Positions 1-14,400 of a stretch of 60,000 nucleotides of DNA are shown one piece after another; position 1 is the first letter of the stretch, and each line of letters starts with the position of its first letter. Position numbers and translations under genes: made by a program. The notes beneath the pieces are model-generated. The model made no database searches. It saw nothing but the letters and a program-made list of their open reading frames with translations, and had not been told where the DNA came from. This DNA comes from Bolinopsis microptera (lineage: Eukaryota; Ctenophora; Tentaculata; Lobata; Bolinopsidae): the NCBI RefSeq assembly GCF_026151205.1, contig NC_087076.1:7232902-7292901 (forward strand), in the 5' to 3' direction.

Positions 1-3000
1 GTCAGGAATATGGGAGTAGTCAAAGGAGGGACACCGCTTCAGGAGAGCTGGTCTAACATATAATAACATAATATTCAGTCACTGATTCTTGTGAATTACA
101 AGTCACTTTCAGTGCTCCTGTGAAGTAGGTTATAATCTGCGGACTATAAAAAGCCGTTTGAAAAACAACACAATAGAAACCTAACCCTTTTGGTTGGCAA
201 AACGCAAGATTATTTATATCACAGAAGTTTCCAAACGAAGTTAAAACTTTAAAACCCCTTAAAACAGAGGTCACACTTCTGAGCGTGTCACAGTACTAGG
301 AAGAGTACAGAAAGAAGAAAGTTACAAAATCACGGGTCACGAGACAACTTGTGTTAAGTGCTGTTCAAGATAACGAGCAGAAAAACAGCAGCTGTCAAAT
401 ATAACCCGTGTGAATTGAACACAATTGTGAGGTTGAGTTACCTGTACATAACTCACAGTACAAATACCGAGGTTTAAAGCTGTTTAACACATTCCACACG
501 TGTGCAGCAGCTGCTCAGTACTACGTCAAGTCAGACAGGCCGATAAAACAATCGGAATTAAGATAAAACAACATAAGGACAGGACCTACTTAAAAACCAC
601 GTCTGTAATCGGACCATCTAAACCAGATATCAGACTGGCAAATTTTATTACAGTCGGAGTCTTTATGCAAGACACGGGAGAAGCCCACTAAAATAGATCA
701 AACGCAATTGTTAACGAAGTCTGAGAAACATAAGAACGGGGGGAGGGTTGAGCGCAGTAAAGCATGAAGAGATGATGCAGCTAGCCGAGTGATACTAGAG
801 TAACTAGAGAGCTGATACGAGACAACGATATAGATTATAGCTTTTTTCGTAAAGAAATAAAATCAAAGATTATTGGGGTCGGGTGGTCTTTACCCTGCAT
901 GACATGGAACACCTAACTGAGCGAGAAGACCTGGCCGTCAGTGCAAGTGATGATCAGCGTGCAAATCTCCAGCATGGTACTAAGAATCGAGCGAGTGAAG
1001 CAAAAACAGTGCAAAAAATCGATACAAAAAGCGTATGAAAAGAGTGGAGTTCTTTGCGAAGAGAGCTGTGCTGCAGCTAGTCCAGTGGAAAGTACCCCAA
1101 TGTACAGAGTGTAAGTACAAAGTTAGCCCCCAGCCTCTAGACCTAGGAAACTGTACTTGACAGCTAATCCCCCTGGGCCAATCTTCTTCCACCACACGGT
1201 CATCTGACTGTCACGTGACATCTGACATCCAACCTACTACCAGCGGAAGAGCACGTGATGTCTGGAAAATAGTGTGTTACTACAGGCAACCTAGTGCGAC
1301 CCGGCAACCAATGAAAAACATCTAAATGATAGTCAATCATAGGAAAACGTTTAGTTACCATAACAACCCACGCGCTTTTCCTCAGAAATACAGGAATAGT
1401 TCCGGTACACAGAACCAGGAATCCCGGGCAGCTAGTAACCATGAGAAACAATCTAGAAACTCCAATTTAATCTAGTGGCCGGAAATTAAAGAGATTTAAT
1501 AAATAGCGTCCAACTTGGTAGCCGAGAGAGCCGCCGGTGCGCCAAACCTCCTACATCTGGTGGTGGTATCGATAAACATTAGGCAGGATAATTAGTAGCC
1601 TGTTACTTGAAGTTTTCTACCAATAGCATTTAACTACCTGTGTGTCACGTGCCCAATTCCTGATTTGTGAAGTCCTTGAAATATTGCTAAGTAACATCAA
1701 AGCGACAAGCTTTAACCACCCTCCGGGTTGCAAAAGGAGAGTATGAAATACCCAAAACACCTGAAAAACAGAGCAAAACAGCACGAACCACTATTCTCAG
1801 CTCTGTACGCTGTGTATTACCCACATTCAACCAATCCAATTAGTGAAGACAATATCCATCAATCATGTGAGTGTGTCACTGTGTAGCACAAGGTGTAGCG
1901 GTCTGAACTGTGCTGAAAGTGGCCAGGTCTAGGTGGTGACAAGTTAACAAACAACAACTCCGACACGGATACCCGGTTATGATGGAACCCAGCCTACCCT
2001 AACTACAGAACCCAGCCTACCCTAGCCCATTACACTGAGTACCTGGCTTGTTAGTAGTGAGCTTGCTACCTTCTCAATTATCAGCAGATTGGTTGTTTAT
2101 AGAACCGCAACTACAGTATTAATTGAATGCAACAACAGTATGTGCTTCTAAGGGAGCTTGTAGAGGAAGACTTTACAATTGACGAGGTATAACGAATACG
2201 ATTTTAAGCAAACCAAAATGTCAAGATTTTAATCGTTAAATAAATCGGGGTGATAGATAAGGGGGAAACTTCGTAACAATCTAATCAGACACTGTAAAAA
2301 GGAAGCTGCAAGCAGGTGTAAAAGACGAGCTATGTCACATTGTGACCAGGAAACCACAATTTGGTCACGTGACACCGTGAGAGAATCTTAAAAAACAAAC
2401 AAGTGTGTATTGATCTTGGGAATCTAGACAGTGATAGACGGCAATTGAGTTGTGAACTGTGCTGTCCTTCTGAGGGGTTACGACATAAAGTTCACAACAA
2501 CATAATATTATAACGTCATAGTTCCCAGAGTTGGAAGTAAGAAAGTGGGAGTTCAAGTGGCTGTGGAGCATGGCAATGCTATTAATAGAGGTAAACTTAA
2601 ACTTTAGTAGATGAGATAAAGGACACAATGCCCGTACTGGGAAGTCTTTTCTTTTACAAATTTACTCCTCTCCAATACGAGACCACGTTTCTAGGCTACC
2701 TCCTCAGAAATGGTCCCAGAACCGTTCTGACTAATTTTCTGGACCGGGGCTACCTCCGTAAAACAGGATGAAAAATTCCAGGATAATTAGTCACAATTCA
2801 CGGGACTTGCAGTCACGTGACCGCAAGGTCATTTCAAATTAATGTTTAGTTGGAGAGATAAGGGACCTGGGTACTGATAGATTAGGGAGCTCGAGGGTCG
2901 GGTACGCTCCTGTAACTAGTAGAGATTATTATCACTAATATTATGTGGTGTCACGCCGTCAAGCTATCATATTCTCATCACTCCCACGTCACATCATTGT

Positions 3001-4690
3001 AACGTCACGGATTAACGAGTTACGTTACGCCTCACGACTCACGACTCACATCAATGATCTACATTATAGACCTTCTACTTCAGGTCAAATTCAGACAAAT
3101 CCGTCGAACAATTACGTCAAATAAATAAACCATGTCTTCAGGACTAGATTGTAGACTCTAGATCCTATAGTTCAGACCTGTAACTCAACCGTAAAACCAG
3201 AACAATGGAAACTGACTACAGAGTTGGTGGCGCGCCACAAAGGAGACAAGAAAACAGCTTATCGTTTCTATCTGGTTCTCAAAAGCAGCTCTGAGGATTA
3301 CTCACTACTCAGTCTCTAGCTTTAGAGCCTTGTGTTCACAACAGATTATGCCCTATATGTCCCTCCTAATTTAACTCAGCGCCAAAGGAGCGCAACGCAG
3401 CCAATCACTGTATGTGTATGTGCGTGTGTGTATGTGTGTGTGATTATTTTAGTATGTGAATATGTGTGAGTATTATGTGTGTATGTGTGAGTGGGTGCTA
3501 CAATAATTTGCCAAATCTTTATTACGATCAGAACTAGCTACAAGCTCAGAACTAGCTACAAGGTGGCCGCTTCCACCGTACTATAGGCTAAGAGGACACG
3601 GGACGAGCAAGATAAGGAGTGATTAAAGAAGTGATTAAGAGAGATACAATAGTCGGAGTAGTATCCTGCACAATACACAGAAACCAGTGCCACGTGAAGC
3701 CTTGTGCCTTGTGCCATCAACCCAGCACACACAGCATCTTGTACACTCTAAAACACCGCGAGCTTCAAAAGCCAGACAAAAACCCCCGGTCAGATTGAGG
3801 TTGGAAGCCTGGTCAGATGTCTGGGAGAGAGAGAGAGATTGAAAAAATCAAGCAAAGCTAACAGTGCAACCTCGGACATCATCTCGCAGATAAAGACAAA
3901 GGGAGTTCGAAGAGGAGCAGTGTGAATGATTGAACGTCAAGCTAGCAAGCAGCTACAACTTTTTAATATGCTGCTTTGAGTTAATGCACGGAGCTAGCTG
4001 AAAACATATATATATCCGCTATTATTTTAAAACAAAATGTACATCAACTCTGGAGACGTGTGTTTTGTCGTTGAGATTGAGGGAGTGGGCGTATGCAATG
4101 AATCCAGCACGCATCAAGTGCAAGGCTATATTCATCTTGATTTATAGTGATTCCTCGAGCATTCGGGATCAAATAATATACCATACATTGCTCTGTCAAG
4201 AATTAAAAGAGTTGAGAGAGTACGTTTTGAAGCTTCACGATTCACTGCAACTTGCGACGGCGCTTGTAAAATGACGTTTTGCAGTGTTTTCCATTAGCTC
4301 ACTGGAATTGAGCAGTGTTTTTAAACTAATCGCTTTGTTCTGCACCAGTCAAACCTGAGTGTTGTGGTATGTAACACGCACTTAAATATCATCATGATCA
4401 CATTGAAATGAAGCCTGTCCTGCTCAGAAATGAAGGGCTATTTATTGGAATTAAATTATAAGCTATAGGATTTCTTTCTATCCTTCTTTATTATGCTTCT
4501 TAATCTTATTAAAAACTTGGTGTTTTTTACCTGGTCATGGTGAATTTAATGGATTATAAAAAGTGGTTGTTTTTAGAGTTGCTTGTACACAAAATACCAC
4601 CTACGGTAAATACTATACTTGATATCAGCGAGTACATGCATTAAGTAATCTCTTCCCCACTTAAGCCCCATTTACCCGGATAAAAGAGAA
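1..4690. other. Gene-free stretch, CACGTG-rich
   Basis: I see no coding region here: open frames are short, lack recognisable domains and have no convincing splice pattern. The stretch is notable for ten CACGTG hexamers (separate entry) and a TG-rich microsatellite. It could be intergenic or a long intron of a gene lying outside the window. Confidence 0.5.
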
Positions 4691-4750
4691 ATGAGCTCCG
4701 CGCCCACGTGACCCAAATGCCGCCCACGTGACCCAAATGCCGCCCACGTG
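497..4750. promoter_or_regulatory. Cluster of CACGTG (E-box) sites
   Basis: CACGTG begins at 497, 1212, 1252, 1646, 2366, 2814, 3691, 4705, 4725 and 4745. Several lie in the longer form GTCACGTGAC or TCACGTGAC. With the AT-rich composition I would expect roughly 0.5 such hexamers in 5 kb (my rough estimate), so ten is a strong excess even if the three in the 20-bp repeat count as one. CACGTG is the core site of bHLH and bHLH-ZIP factors such as the USF, MAX/MYC and TFE families. No adjacent gene is recognised, so an enhancer role is inference; a genome-wide repeat or composition effect is the alternative. Confidence 0.3.
3411..3496. repeat. TG-rich imperfect microsatellite
   Basis: A run of TGTG/TATG/TGCG tracts, mainly (TG)n interrupted by TATG and GAG steps. 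It is simple-sequence DNA with no coding content. Confidence 0.7.
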
Positions 4751-4760
4751 GCCCAAATAC
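4701..4760. repeat. Three 20-bp repeats, each with CACGTG
   Basis: Three head-to-tail units of 20 bp starting CGCCCACGTG. The third unit differs at a few bases in its second half. Each unit places a CACGTG hexamer 20 bp from the next, about two helical turns, so bound factors would sit on the same face. The small ORFs read through the repeat are by-products of the periodicity. Confidence 0.75.
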
Positions 4761-7700
4761 CGTGTCCTGACAGGCTGACCGAGACTGGAAGTAGACATGT
4801 GATTGGATGAGGGTGGGAAAGCGTGAGATGGTAGAGCGGACGGTAAACACCTTGTATGTAGGGGTCATGTGTGATAGAATGTGTGACCACGAGAGCTTGA
4901 ACTGCTAACGACCTTTTTATAGAACCTGACCTAATAACCATTAACCACTGGTACACACGGCCGTGTGTGCAGAGTGTGGACCTTTGTTCGTGTGAGTGAG
5001 GAAATTCCATCACGAAGCAAGTGCCAATGGTATCTCATTATAAATAATATGGTGAGGGGGAGATTAAACAATTTACATGTATTGCCCTACTAAACGCAAA
5101 CAATTACCCCTCACACAGCTGCCTGAGTTGTTCTGGGAGCCCAGGTGAAGTAGAATGGGTTCTATACTGAAGAGGGCTATTTATCTAAGTGATACCCTCC
5201 CTCCTCTTCGTATAAGAGTATAAGGGGACATGATCTAATCATTGACCCATGACCACGTCTGATTCTCGTGCGGGGTCCGGACCCCCTCGTGCGGCAGAGG
5301 AGGAGAAATTGAGAAATGTGGTTTAAGTGTAACCCGGAACTCATTTTGAAATTTAGGTATGTGGGGACGGAGAAATCACCGAGACAACGACAAGGAATGT
5401 ATGCTGATGTCATAGCTCAACTATAATACTGAAAATCCTATATTAAAATCCTAATAATGGGAAATCCTCAATCCTAATTGCTGATTTACGGTATCATGGA
5501 TATTATAGGCCAGAGTTTACAGTGTCATGCGAATATGTCCTGTCATGTTCAGATGTTCAATGTTAGATCAAAGGGACATCTCTGGCATTTAACTTGTTTA
5601 AATTTTTAAAACATTCTCCTCACGCAAAGTGTAAATCGTATTCTGAGCGAACATTTTCCCATGAACAAGCTTCCTTGTTTCTGCACAATCCAGCATTATT
5701 ACAGGAGAAACAAATTAAACCTACCTAGGATAATTAAACGGTGACTTTTTTCCAGAATAAACCGTGGATATTTCGGGAAAAGGAGAAATTTTAATTGAAC
5801 AAAAAGATGGTCCGACAGCTTTCAGATATATTTCAGAGGAAGGCTCGCAAACTGTGAAAATAAAATGATAACAATATAGGAAAAGGATACGTTTTACTGG
5901 TTTATCTGGACAAAAAAGGGCATCTCAGATCGAGCTAATAGTATGGAAAACACGGCTCAAATCCGTATGTGCTAATGGGAATTGATGGACCTATAGAGAG
6001 CAAGCGGACCAAAGAAAGAACGGGGAACAAAGAAGTAATGGGGGACAAGGCAACAAATCTATTTAAGTGGGGATAGGGGCGAGGGTTCATTAAAATCAAC
6101 ATCCAAATGGGCAACTTCCAAATGTTCCGAGTAAAGGCTTGCTTCCCATATTGTAATATTCATTTAATACATCCAGTAATATGGCTAGAATGCGAGTTCG
6201 GAAATTGGATATCCATTTTGTGCAATGATGTAGGAGTGAGGAGGGGGTCCAGTCGACTAAAGTAATAAAGATAATAAAGTAATAAAAATGGTGGTGGCTC
6301 ATTTGTACAAATGGTAAAATTGGCTCGTGTGAAGGAAAAACACCTGAAGAATCTTGCAGATGAGCAGCATATGCGGGTCCATCATCTCGTTATATATTTT
6401 ACTTAAATTAATGCATTTGTACCACCTAGATAATTTGCAACACAAAATTTCCGTGATTCACCCAGGGACTGTAAAGTGTGGCGGATAAAGAACTTAAAAA
6501 TTGCGACTAACCGAACCAAAAATACTAGAAGCCGTGAAATGTAATTTTTTGAAAAGGCTAATTGATGTGATACGCGACAGAAAACGTTATAATAGTTCCT
6601 ATTTTTAGCACTGTACTCAGTAGTCAGTAAACAGACAGGAACATAATTGGATCTCATTATCGGATAATAGGAGTGAATTTTAGTAACGATTGAAGTTATA
6701 CTTTTAGCGGTAAAGTTAGTAGAAATCATGGTTTTATAATCCGTAATGAAACCAGAGCAATCAAGAGAGGGAATTTGGTGACACAATCTCTCAATTTCTT
6801 CGCCCTGAAATCAAATTTATATTTTACCGAACTGAACTAGAAAAAAACGGCTGAACACTTAATGAGCCGTACTACAATCTATAGCTTTCTATCCAATACC
6901 CATGCGGTTTTGTGACTGATATTGGAAAAAGATACGCGCACCTAAAGAAAGTGCAAGCCATCGTCTGAAATACAGCTCACTCAGATCATACCAGAGTGAA
7001 AATAAGGACAGAATGTTGACTAGTGGTGACGTCAATGGTTCAGATCTGTCAAGGCTGCAACCAGGTCTTACCATTAATGGGACTCGCTAAAAGTGACCAG
7101 GTTTACTGTATCACACATTTTTGAGCTACAAATTTGAGAGAACTTAATGGAAAATGTCTTGAAAGGGAAGCAATACAGTCAGAATAAAATCTCGCTAGCA
7201 CTACTATAGTATAGAGGAAGGTTCACCAGACAAAAGAACCTTGCCAGACAAAGAGCAGATTGTCCTGAGTAAAGCTGAGCTAGAAGTAATTAATGATAAT
7301 TGACTAAAATACCAAAGCCTGGACTTTGGGTGCTGTTAATTGTCCGGAAAGTGAGTCAGCAATGTGAAAATTTCAGCAAATTGCCAGGTTTTGGGTTTGA
7401 CAAGTGTTTTTGTAATATATAATTTACACTACAACGCTTAGATACGATGAGAGGGTTGACTACACGTGCTGAGAATTTACATTTGACTACACGTGACTGT
7501 TATCATGACAGCTACAGCCATCTTGATGTGGTGATCTTAAGAGGTTTATGAGACCAGATCAGTCTTATGATCAAAGTTATGTACTATGGAATATTTCAAT
7601 AAAATTAAAATTTTGGATGGATGTAACAGGTGATGATGGAGAACCACATAAGCACAACCAACCTATCACAATGTTGTAATGTTGTAATGTTGCAAAGACT

Positions 7701-10700
7701 GAATCGCCCATTTTAGAAAATGTTGCTGCATTTAATATAGGGCAATTTGATCAGGTATTTTAATCATAAATACCAGTCTGGGAAGGCACCTCAGTTCTTT
7801 TTTAAATCCAGTTTACCACCCGCGTCCTCTTAGGTAGATAATGGATTTGTATTAACTTTAGGATAATTATAGGTTATAGAAGAATAGGTTTCATAGTTGA
7901 GACTTCGTTTAAAGTTTAAAGGTATTTATCGGGAAGTCTACTTTACGTTAAATCCCTTAACTTGAAGCTCTCTCGAAGTAATTTCTTTATATTTCCACAG
8001 AAACAGAACATTTAAAAAAATGAAACGGCCTTTCGCGCAAGTAAGTTATCCAAAATAATCAGGGAGATCGAAATAACGCAATCGCAGGCCAAATTTCCCA
8101 TTTACCACCGATCGATTAGTTTGATTTGAACTCGTTTAGCTTGCCGTGAAGTTCATTCATACGTACGAAACCATCTTTACGTTACAAGTTAAATATAGCT
8201 ATTGCAAAAAATATGGTGTCATGTATACTGAAATTTTAAAAAGTTTGATTTGAGTTCAGAGCATTTCAGAGAATATGAATAACACTACGGAGGAAAGGTC
8301 GTTGTGAGACTAACTTCCTAGTCCCTCATGTAACTCAATCAAGAGATATCAGATAAATGGAGGAGCTAAAAACCAGCTGGAATCGAGTAATTATATCTCA
8401 AAGTGCTATATCTACTGTACAATGATCTCTAAAGAAGGAGCCATGTGTCACTAGGCTACTTATAAGGCCCCTCTGTGGTGAGGGGTCTAACGACCAATGA
8501 GTCGTCCACAATGCTCGTTTTCAGGGGAAATTTGGGGCACGTGGTCGTAAATGGTTGTTTTCAAAAAGTCTATTAAACTATATAGTAGATGCTGATATAG
8601 TAGATGCTGTTATTCTAATCTGAGAGTCACTCATTCGTCAAGGTGGTTGTCAAGAATTAATTAAAACGGTTTTCATAAACTATTAAGGTCCTGAAAGAAA
8701 TTCAAAGCCCTTTTATTAGGGAATATTTGGGGCACGTGGTGGATGGTCGACGAATTTCGATATCCAACTTAATTAATTTAACTTTAATCGTGACCACGAG
8801 TGATGAGTAAATGATTCGCTCGAAGTTCGGACGTATTGCAAAGACAAAGTAACTCACTTGAAACGAAGGCGCAATAGAAACACAAGAAGCAACTGGAGGC
8901 TGGAGCACAGACACAATCGCGCGGCACAAGTAGAATTATGGACCCTGAAAATTGCACGTGCGTGCTTATGCTTGAAGTTTAAAATTAAGCGCGTCTCGAA
9001 AACCGTATCACGTAGGCACGTCACACAATTTCGTCTCAAGTTTCAAATTAACAAATTATGTTGATCAGTTGATGTTTCGAGTACACTGCATCATTTCTAA
9101 AATATCAGATATTTACACTATTCAACAAGTAGTTTTCAGTTTCATCGGCGTCCTTTGTTGAGGTCTTTAATCTTATAGTTATCGCAACTATTGCCGTTTC
9201 TTTTTCTAAAGTATCCGTCTATGCTGTAAATCGATAGCCAACATCATCTTAAAGTTAAACAATCTTCATATTTATTGTGGATTATTTTATGAAGCACATT
9301 TCCTCGCATTATTGTCCATTTAAACAGGCCCATTGAGACTACCAGTCTGGTTATTAAATTGCCATTTTAAATATTGATCTAATTGTGTCGCGACTGCTAA
9401 CTGCACATAGTTAGGCGGGGAGATAAACTGGAACCGGCGCCACTGAGGGCGAAAACGCCGCCGACTCAACCGCCTAACCCATATCTCGTAACCTAGTAAC
9501 CACCTCAAATTATTGATCTTCATCATATTTCACGATCAATCTCCTTGCGGATAGTCTAGTTACTAAGCGAGAGTGATTTAACAATTCGGTGAAAGTACTG
9601 TTAATTACGCCATTTATTTCAAATTTTATGGTATTTATGGTTATTGAAAATACAAATGTGGATTTCGCGTAAATTACGTAAGTTCATGACCATCATGTGA
9701 GTAAATATCAAAACATGACGAGTAATTACTCACGTATTCGATTTCTACTTCAATGGGAAAAAATAATTGGGCTCTAAATGATAACGAGATCCAAAAATCT
9801 AAGCGGAGATTGACAAATACAGATTTGTAATCAATGATATCACTGATAATATTAGAACTCGAAGTTCAAATTCAGAGCACAAATAATCAATGAAATCAAG
9901 CCTTAATTTATTGTGATAAACTCGCCATATTTTCTCCGATTCCCACGCAGCAAGGGGTTGTGGTGAACCGAGTATGTCTCATTTCGTAAAACAATATATT
10001 GTCCAAAACCATTATAATAGCCAGACTCAGACAATAAAACTATCTGAAGTCTCCATTAAAGTTGATAAAAGGTACTCCGCCAGCGGTGTAATATTATCTT
10101 GATATTTTGTTGAATGATTGTAGGAGACAAGAAAATAAAAAACATGGATTGAAGTAAAGTTGTACTGTAAAACTTCGAGTATAGACATGAAGGCACCAAA
10201 ATACGGAGCCAGGCATTCCCTCTGTAATTTTTGTATGCGAAATTATGAAGTCATGAAATTCACTCGTGAATTTTCTATTTTCGCATAAAAATTTCAATTA
10301 GCCTCCGTGCTACGTAAATAATAATGACTGAAATTCACAAATATCCGAGGATTTTCCGAAACGAAAATTGCAAGCCTTTTGGAAATGACTCTTAAATGCT
10401 TCGACTGTAAGACCTCAGTTTCAAATTTGCAGCCGTTCCGAAAAATTGCATATACTCATTTTTCTAAGCTCAAAAAACCTAAACCGAAAAATTTCCATTT
10501 ACAGAGTGTCATTAAATTTGATAAACAAAAGCAAATGTTCTGAATTATCCGAATTATCGATATCAATAGCAGCATAATATTGGTGACACTGCACATGTTA
10601 TGACGGCATGTCAAGTATGTTTAAAATGTAAGATCATTCCTACATGACAATCAAGCACCGTTCCAAAGTGTGAAGTGCCCCTAATTGTACATACCATCAC

Positions 10701-11289
10701 TAGGATACTTGAAAATGTCCCTCCCGTGTAGAGGAGGTCCAGACTGAGACCTGAGCTCGGACCATTAGCTGACAAACATGCCAATATAACTCTCCAGACC
10801 GATAAGATATCCTAATGTAGGTATTTTGAGAGACCTTCAACATTTCTGACAATTAGGCTTGAACTTCGCGGGCACCTGTCAAACGTGACAGTTTTTGGCG
10901 CGGGTCGCTTACCTAAACTAGACTTTTGGTAACTTTGATAAATGGGTGAACTTGATTTTTCTAATTCAGATGCCAGTATATTATTCTGCAAAGAACCTCT
11001 GCAGTTGAAAATAGGCTGCCAGTCAGATTAGGCTTGAATATTACCACAGGCTTGTTATATTACAAATCCTAATTCGTATGAACTAAAATGGGAAATAGGA
11101 CGAGGAAATTACAAGGAAAAAGTTAAATTTTGACAAGTTGTGTAGAGAGGCAACACAGCGGAAATAACCGCGAAGAAATGGAATTCCCTGACATTCACTA
11201 CAAATACCAATCAATATTGTTGAATGTCAACAAATTACATCTGCGGTCTGCAAACTTCCAGCATTAATGGATTTAAGAGCATTTAAATG
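4761..11289. other. Gene-free stretch
   Basis: No coding region, RNA gene or complete mobile element is recognisable. Small features only: a 14-bp palindrome GGGGTCCGGACCCC at 5272-5285 flanked by direct CTCGTGCGG repeats, short AATGTTGT repeats near 7675-7695, and scattered CACGTG sites. Open frames on both strands near 8.85-9.06 kb overlap each other and show no domain. Confidence 0.45.
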
Positions 11290-11290
11290 A

Positions 11291-11466
11291 TACAGTAAAA
11301 CCCCGATTAACCGCAAACCCCCATTCACCCCCGCAAACCCCCATTCATCGCGGCCGTTCCTTTCCTCCAAATAGGGCTTAACAAACATAACGGGTACAAG
11401 CAGAACCTCGATTTACGGCGACTCTTTCCTTTCCCAAAAACTCCGCGGAGAATTGAGGTTTTATAA
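11291..11466. mobile_element. Possible decayed pogo/Tc1-like MITE
   Basis: The left end reads TA then CAGTAAAACCCCGATTAACC. The right end, read on the minus strand, gives TATAAAACCTCAATTCTCCG, an imperfect inverted match. Ends of the form CAGT-AAACC-CGATTAA next to a TA dinucleotide are typical of pogo/Tigger-like elements. The interior contains a second related CCTCGATTTACGG motif and a duplicated CCCCCATTCA stretch. There is no transposase. The call rests on end similarity only and could be wrong about the exact borders. Confidence 0.35.
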
Positions 11467-11469
11467 TGT

Positions 11470-14400
11470 TCCCAGGGCCTTGTTCCTTCTGAACCAACCA
11501 GTTTCTCCAATGTACATTTTCTAGCATGTATGTCATTGCAGTTGGTAGCAGATATTTTGTCACGCTTGAAAGTGCTTGGAAATACTTTTAATCTGGATTC
11601 ACTCATAATTCTAATTGTCCTTAGTCTAAACAAGGATTTAGAGGTTAAGATATCTAGTGTCAGGACAAGGTATTACTGAGGTAAGGTGTCGACTTCAGGT
11701 ATCAAGCGAGGAGAATATTAGTATGTCTTAGTTAGGCCTTCCCAGCCAGGAATGTAGTGATACTGCCTAATCTATAATAATTGGTCTGAACTATAGAGAT
11801 ACAGGGTACTTAATCGCCAGTTTCAACTATATCCAGGACGGTAACTTTAACTGCAGTGACTAAGTAGGAATTAGAAAACAACTCCTTAGTCCTTCCTACT
11901 TGGGTTACAAAGTTACATAAAAACTCATCCTTGCGGAAAATGCCCCTTAAGTACCCACCTCGAGATCCTGCCATGATCTCTACCTTATAATAATAGAGTT
12001 GAGTGTTTCTGTGTCGAGCATTGTGTTGAGACACTATCGTGGAGCGTGGAGACAGTGAGGCGGACCCTCCCAATTCAACGTGTGGAGGTGCATATTAAAA
12101 CTGCTACCACATCGACTAAAGAGCTGTAGTTAGTAGTTACTGGAATAATTCCTCTGTGAGGGGGAGATCATAATATTACAGGTACACTGTATATACGTTG
12201 ATATTCGATAAACCACAGAATTCTGATGATGCGTTCTAGTCATAGTCCCGAGCTCGCTTTTTACAAGTACAACATTGTAAATCTAATATCTTTTCTAGAC
12301 TTTAGGAGCTTTTACAGACTGGGTCTGGACGAGTTATTGTGTATCTTTAACGAAATTCGATGAGATAATCGATCGCTTAACCTAGTTTTGAATTCAAAAC
12401 ATTTAACTTTCTTCGAAATGAACACAAATTTGTAGACCTTCAATGTGGTGAGCAAAGCTGGTGCTGATACTCGATATTGGATATAAGCACCTTGCTTCAT
12501 AATTTTATGGTGCCGGCTAACTAGACTTCTAGAAAAGTGTGGCTGTCTGCTACGAATAATTATAATTTCTTAATATTACGAGCTCCGTCACTATGTTAAT
12601 AAGTATATAAATGTATAATACGTCCCTTACTTCATTACTTTTAGTAGCAGAATTGAGGTGGAAGTGTCAGAAGTCTTGAGTACAAGACACCCATCATAAT
12701 CTATTGTATACAAACATTCGTACAGTAGAACAATGGTAATATCTGTTTAATTACGAGTCACGGTAGGTTGAACAAAAGCCACACTCGGCTCCGGATGAAT
12801 ATGATTATAGTTATGCGGGTCCCTAGAGTAACGGCTACCGTCTCCCACTCGTAGCCTGACTGGCGGCGGCTAGTATTCCCCTCATATAGCCGCAGAGACG
12901 GCTACTGGTGGCTACAGAGGCGGCTACTGCTTACTACCCATACCCTCTTCAGTCCTGCAATCATCAGACATTCGTGAAAATAAGGAATATTTATTAGGAG
13001 AATTTATCTTCATAAAGAAATAAATTAGGAAAATAAAGTGACCGTAACATAAAACCTGGTTCCATAAAAGCGCCATTTAATTATATCCAGTAAAATGAGA
13101 AATGTCTGTAGTTTTTCATTATCTAACAGGTAATAATATGTGTGTGAGGATAGAGCATATAACTAGAGGCCAGGTCAACTGGTAATAATAAAGCTGGGTC
13201 ACGCAGAATAGTGATTACACCAAATAAGGCGCTCCACGCAAGCCATCATCGCTTGAGGAATATTATACACGGATGAGCTATCTTTACCGCTGGAGAGAAG
13301 AGAATGTCGGCAGGGAGAATCCTATTATCATGGAAGGGGCTTTTAAAATATACACATGACGTAGATTGAATGGGGGGGGGGGATAGAGTTTATTAAAACT
13401 TGAAATGATTGTCATCCTCCCCTTGCATCCTATGCTTGTCGGTAGAGAATATATCACCGCCGTTGGGAAGCGGAAATCTAGCAGTAATATGCTAAACAGT
13501 GAGCTAATTCTCTAATTGCCTGCGGAGGATCCGGAAACGGAGAGTGATAGAAAATACAAAATGATATGCTGGTAAAACTCACACCGTGTCGGTGTAAAAG
13601 AAGAAGAAGTATTTCTTACCTAGACGCCGAGTAGTGCCGGAACGTCTGTCACGTCTCATCATGTTTAGCCGACAAATTCCATCTATCTTTTCATAGGGAG
13701 AATACGATTAATATCCAGATATATAAAGGACTTTTTGAGGTATGATGAAGGTATCGTCAATTTAAATGTAGATATTTTGCGGTTGCGGTGCGCTCCCCCG
13801 AGATGGGGTGTCGTCCTATTATTAAATAAACGGGGTCAACAGCAACGAAAAGCGGCGTTTGGTGTGTCAAGAAGGGCTGTCCTCATAGAACTCTTGCGGT
13901 TAAATTAGATTCGATTCGCCTTTGATTTTGATCAAATCAGGGGTCGGGGACGGTTGTGTATGAGTCATGACATACGCTCGCTGCAGAGTACGAACCTTCG
14001 TAAGCACTGATGGTGTGATCCAACAAATAAAACAAAGCCGACAAAGCACGTTCTCTTGCCAAATCATCACTTGTAAAAAAGAACGAGGTTTAACATTCTT
14101 CCTCGTTAACAAAAGCTCGGGCAGCAAATCTAAACATGAGAAATATCAAAGATTTTAATCTCTTATCGGGAGCAGCGCAGATACAATAAAACAAAGAAGC
14201 AGAGAAGTGGCGCGGGCATTAGACGAGCGAGGCAACAGATACTTGACACTACTTTCAAGGGTACTACCACACTCAAGTCATCGAGACGATAATATGTAAC
14301 CAAAACAAAGGGACTCTCTTCACACTGCCCAGTCGCAGACAAAACAGCAGCATATCAAACTAGACACATGGAGATTGGAGAATGTGTATCAAGAACACGC

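Noticed and set aside
8854-9064. Overlapping open frames on opposite strands
   Set aside because: Both are under 70 codons, basic in composition, without domain, start context or splice signals.
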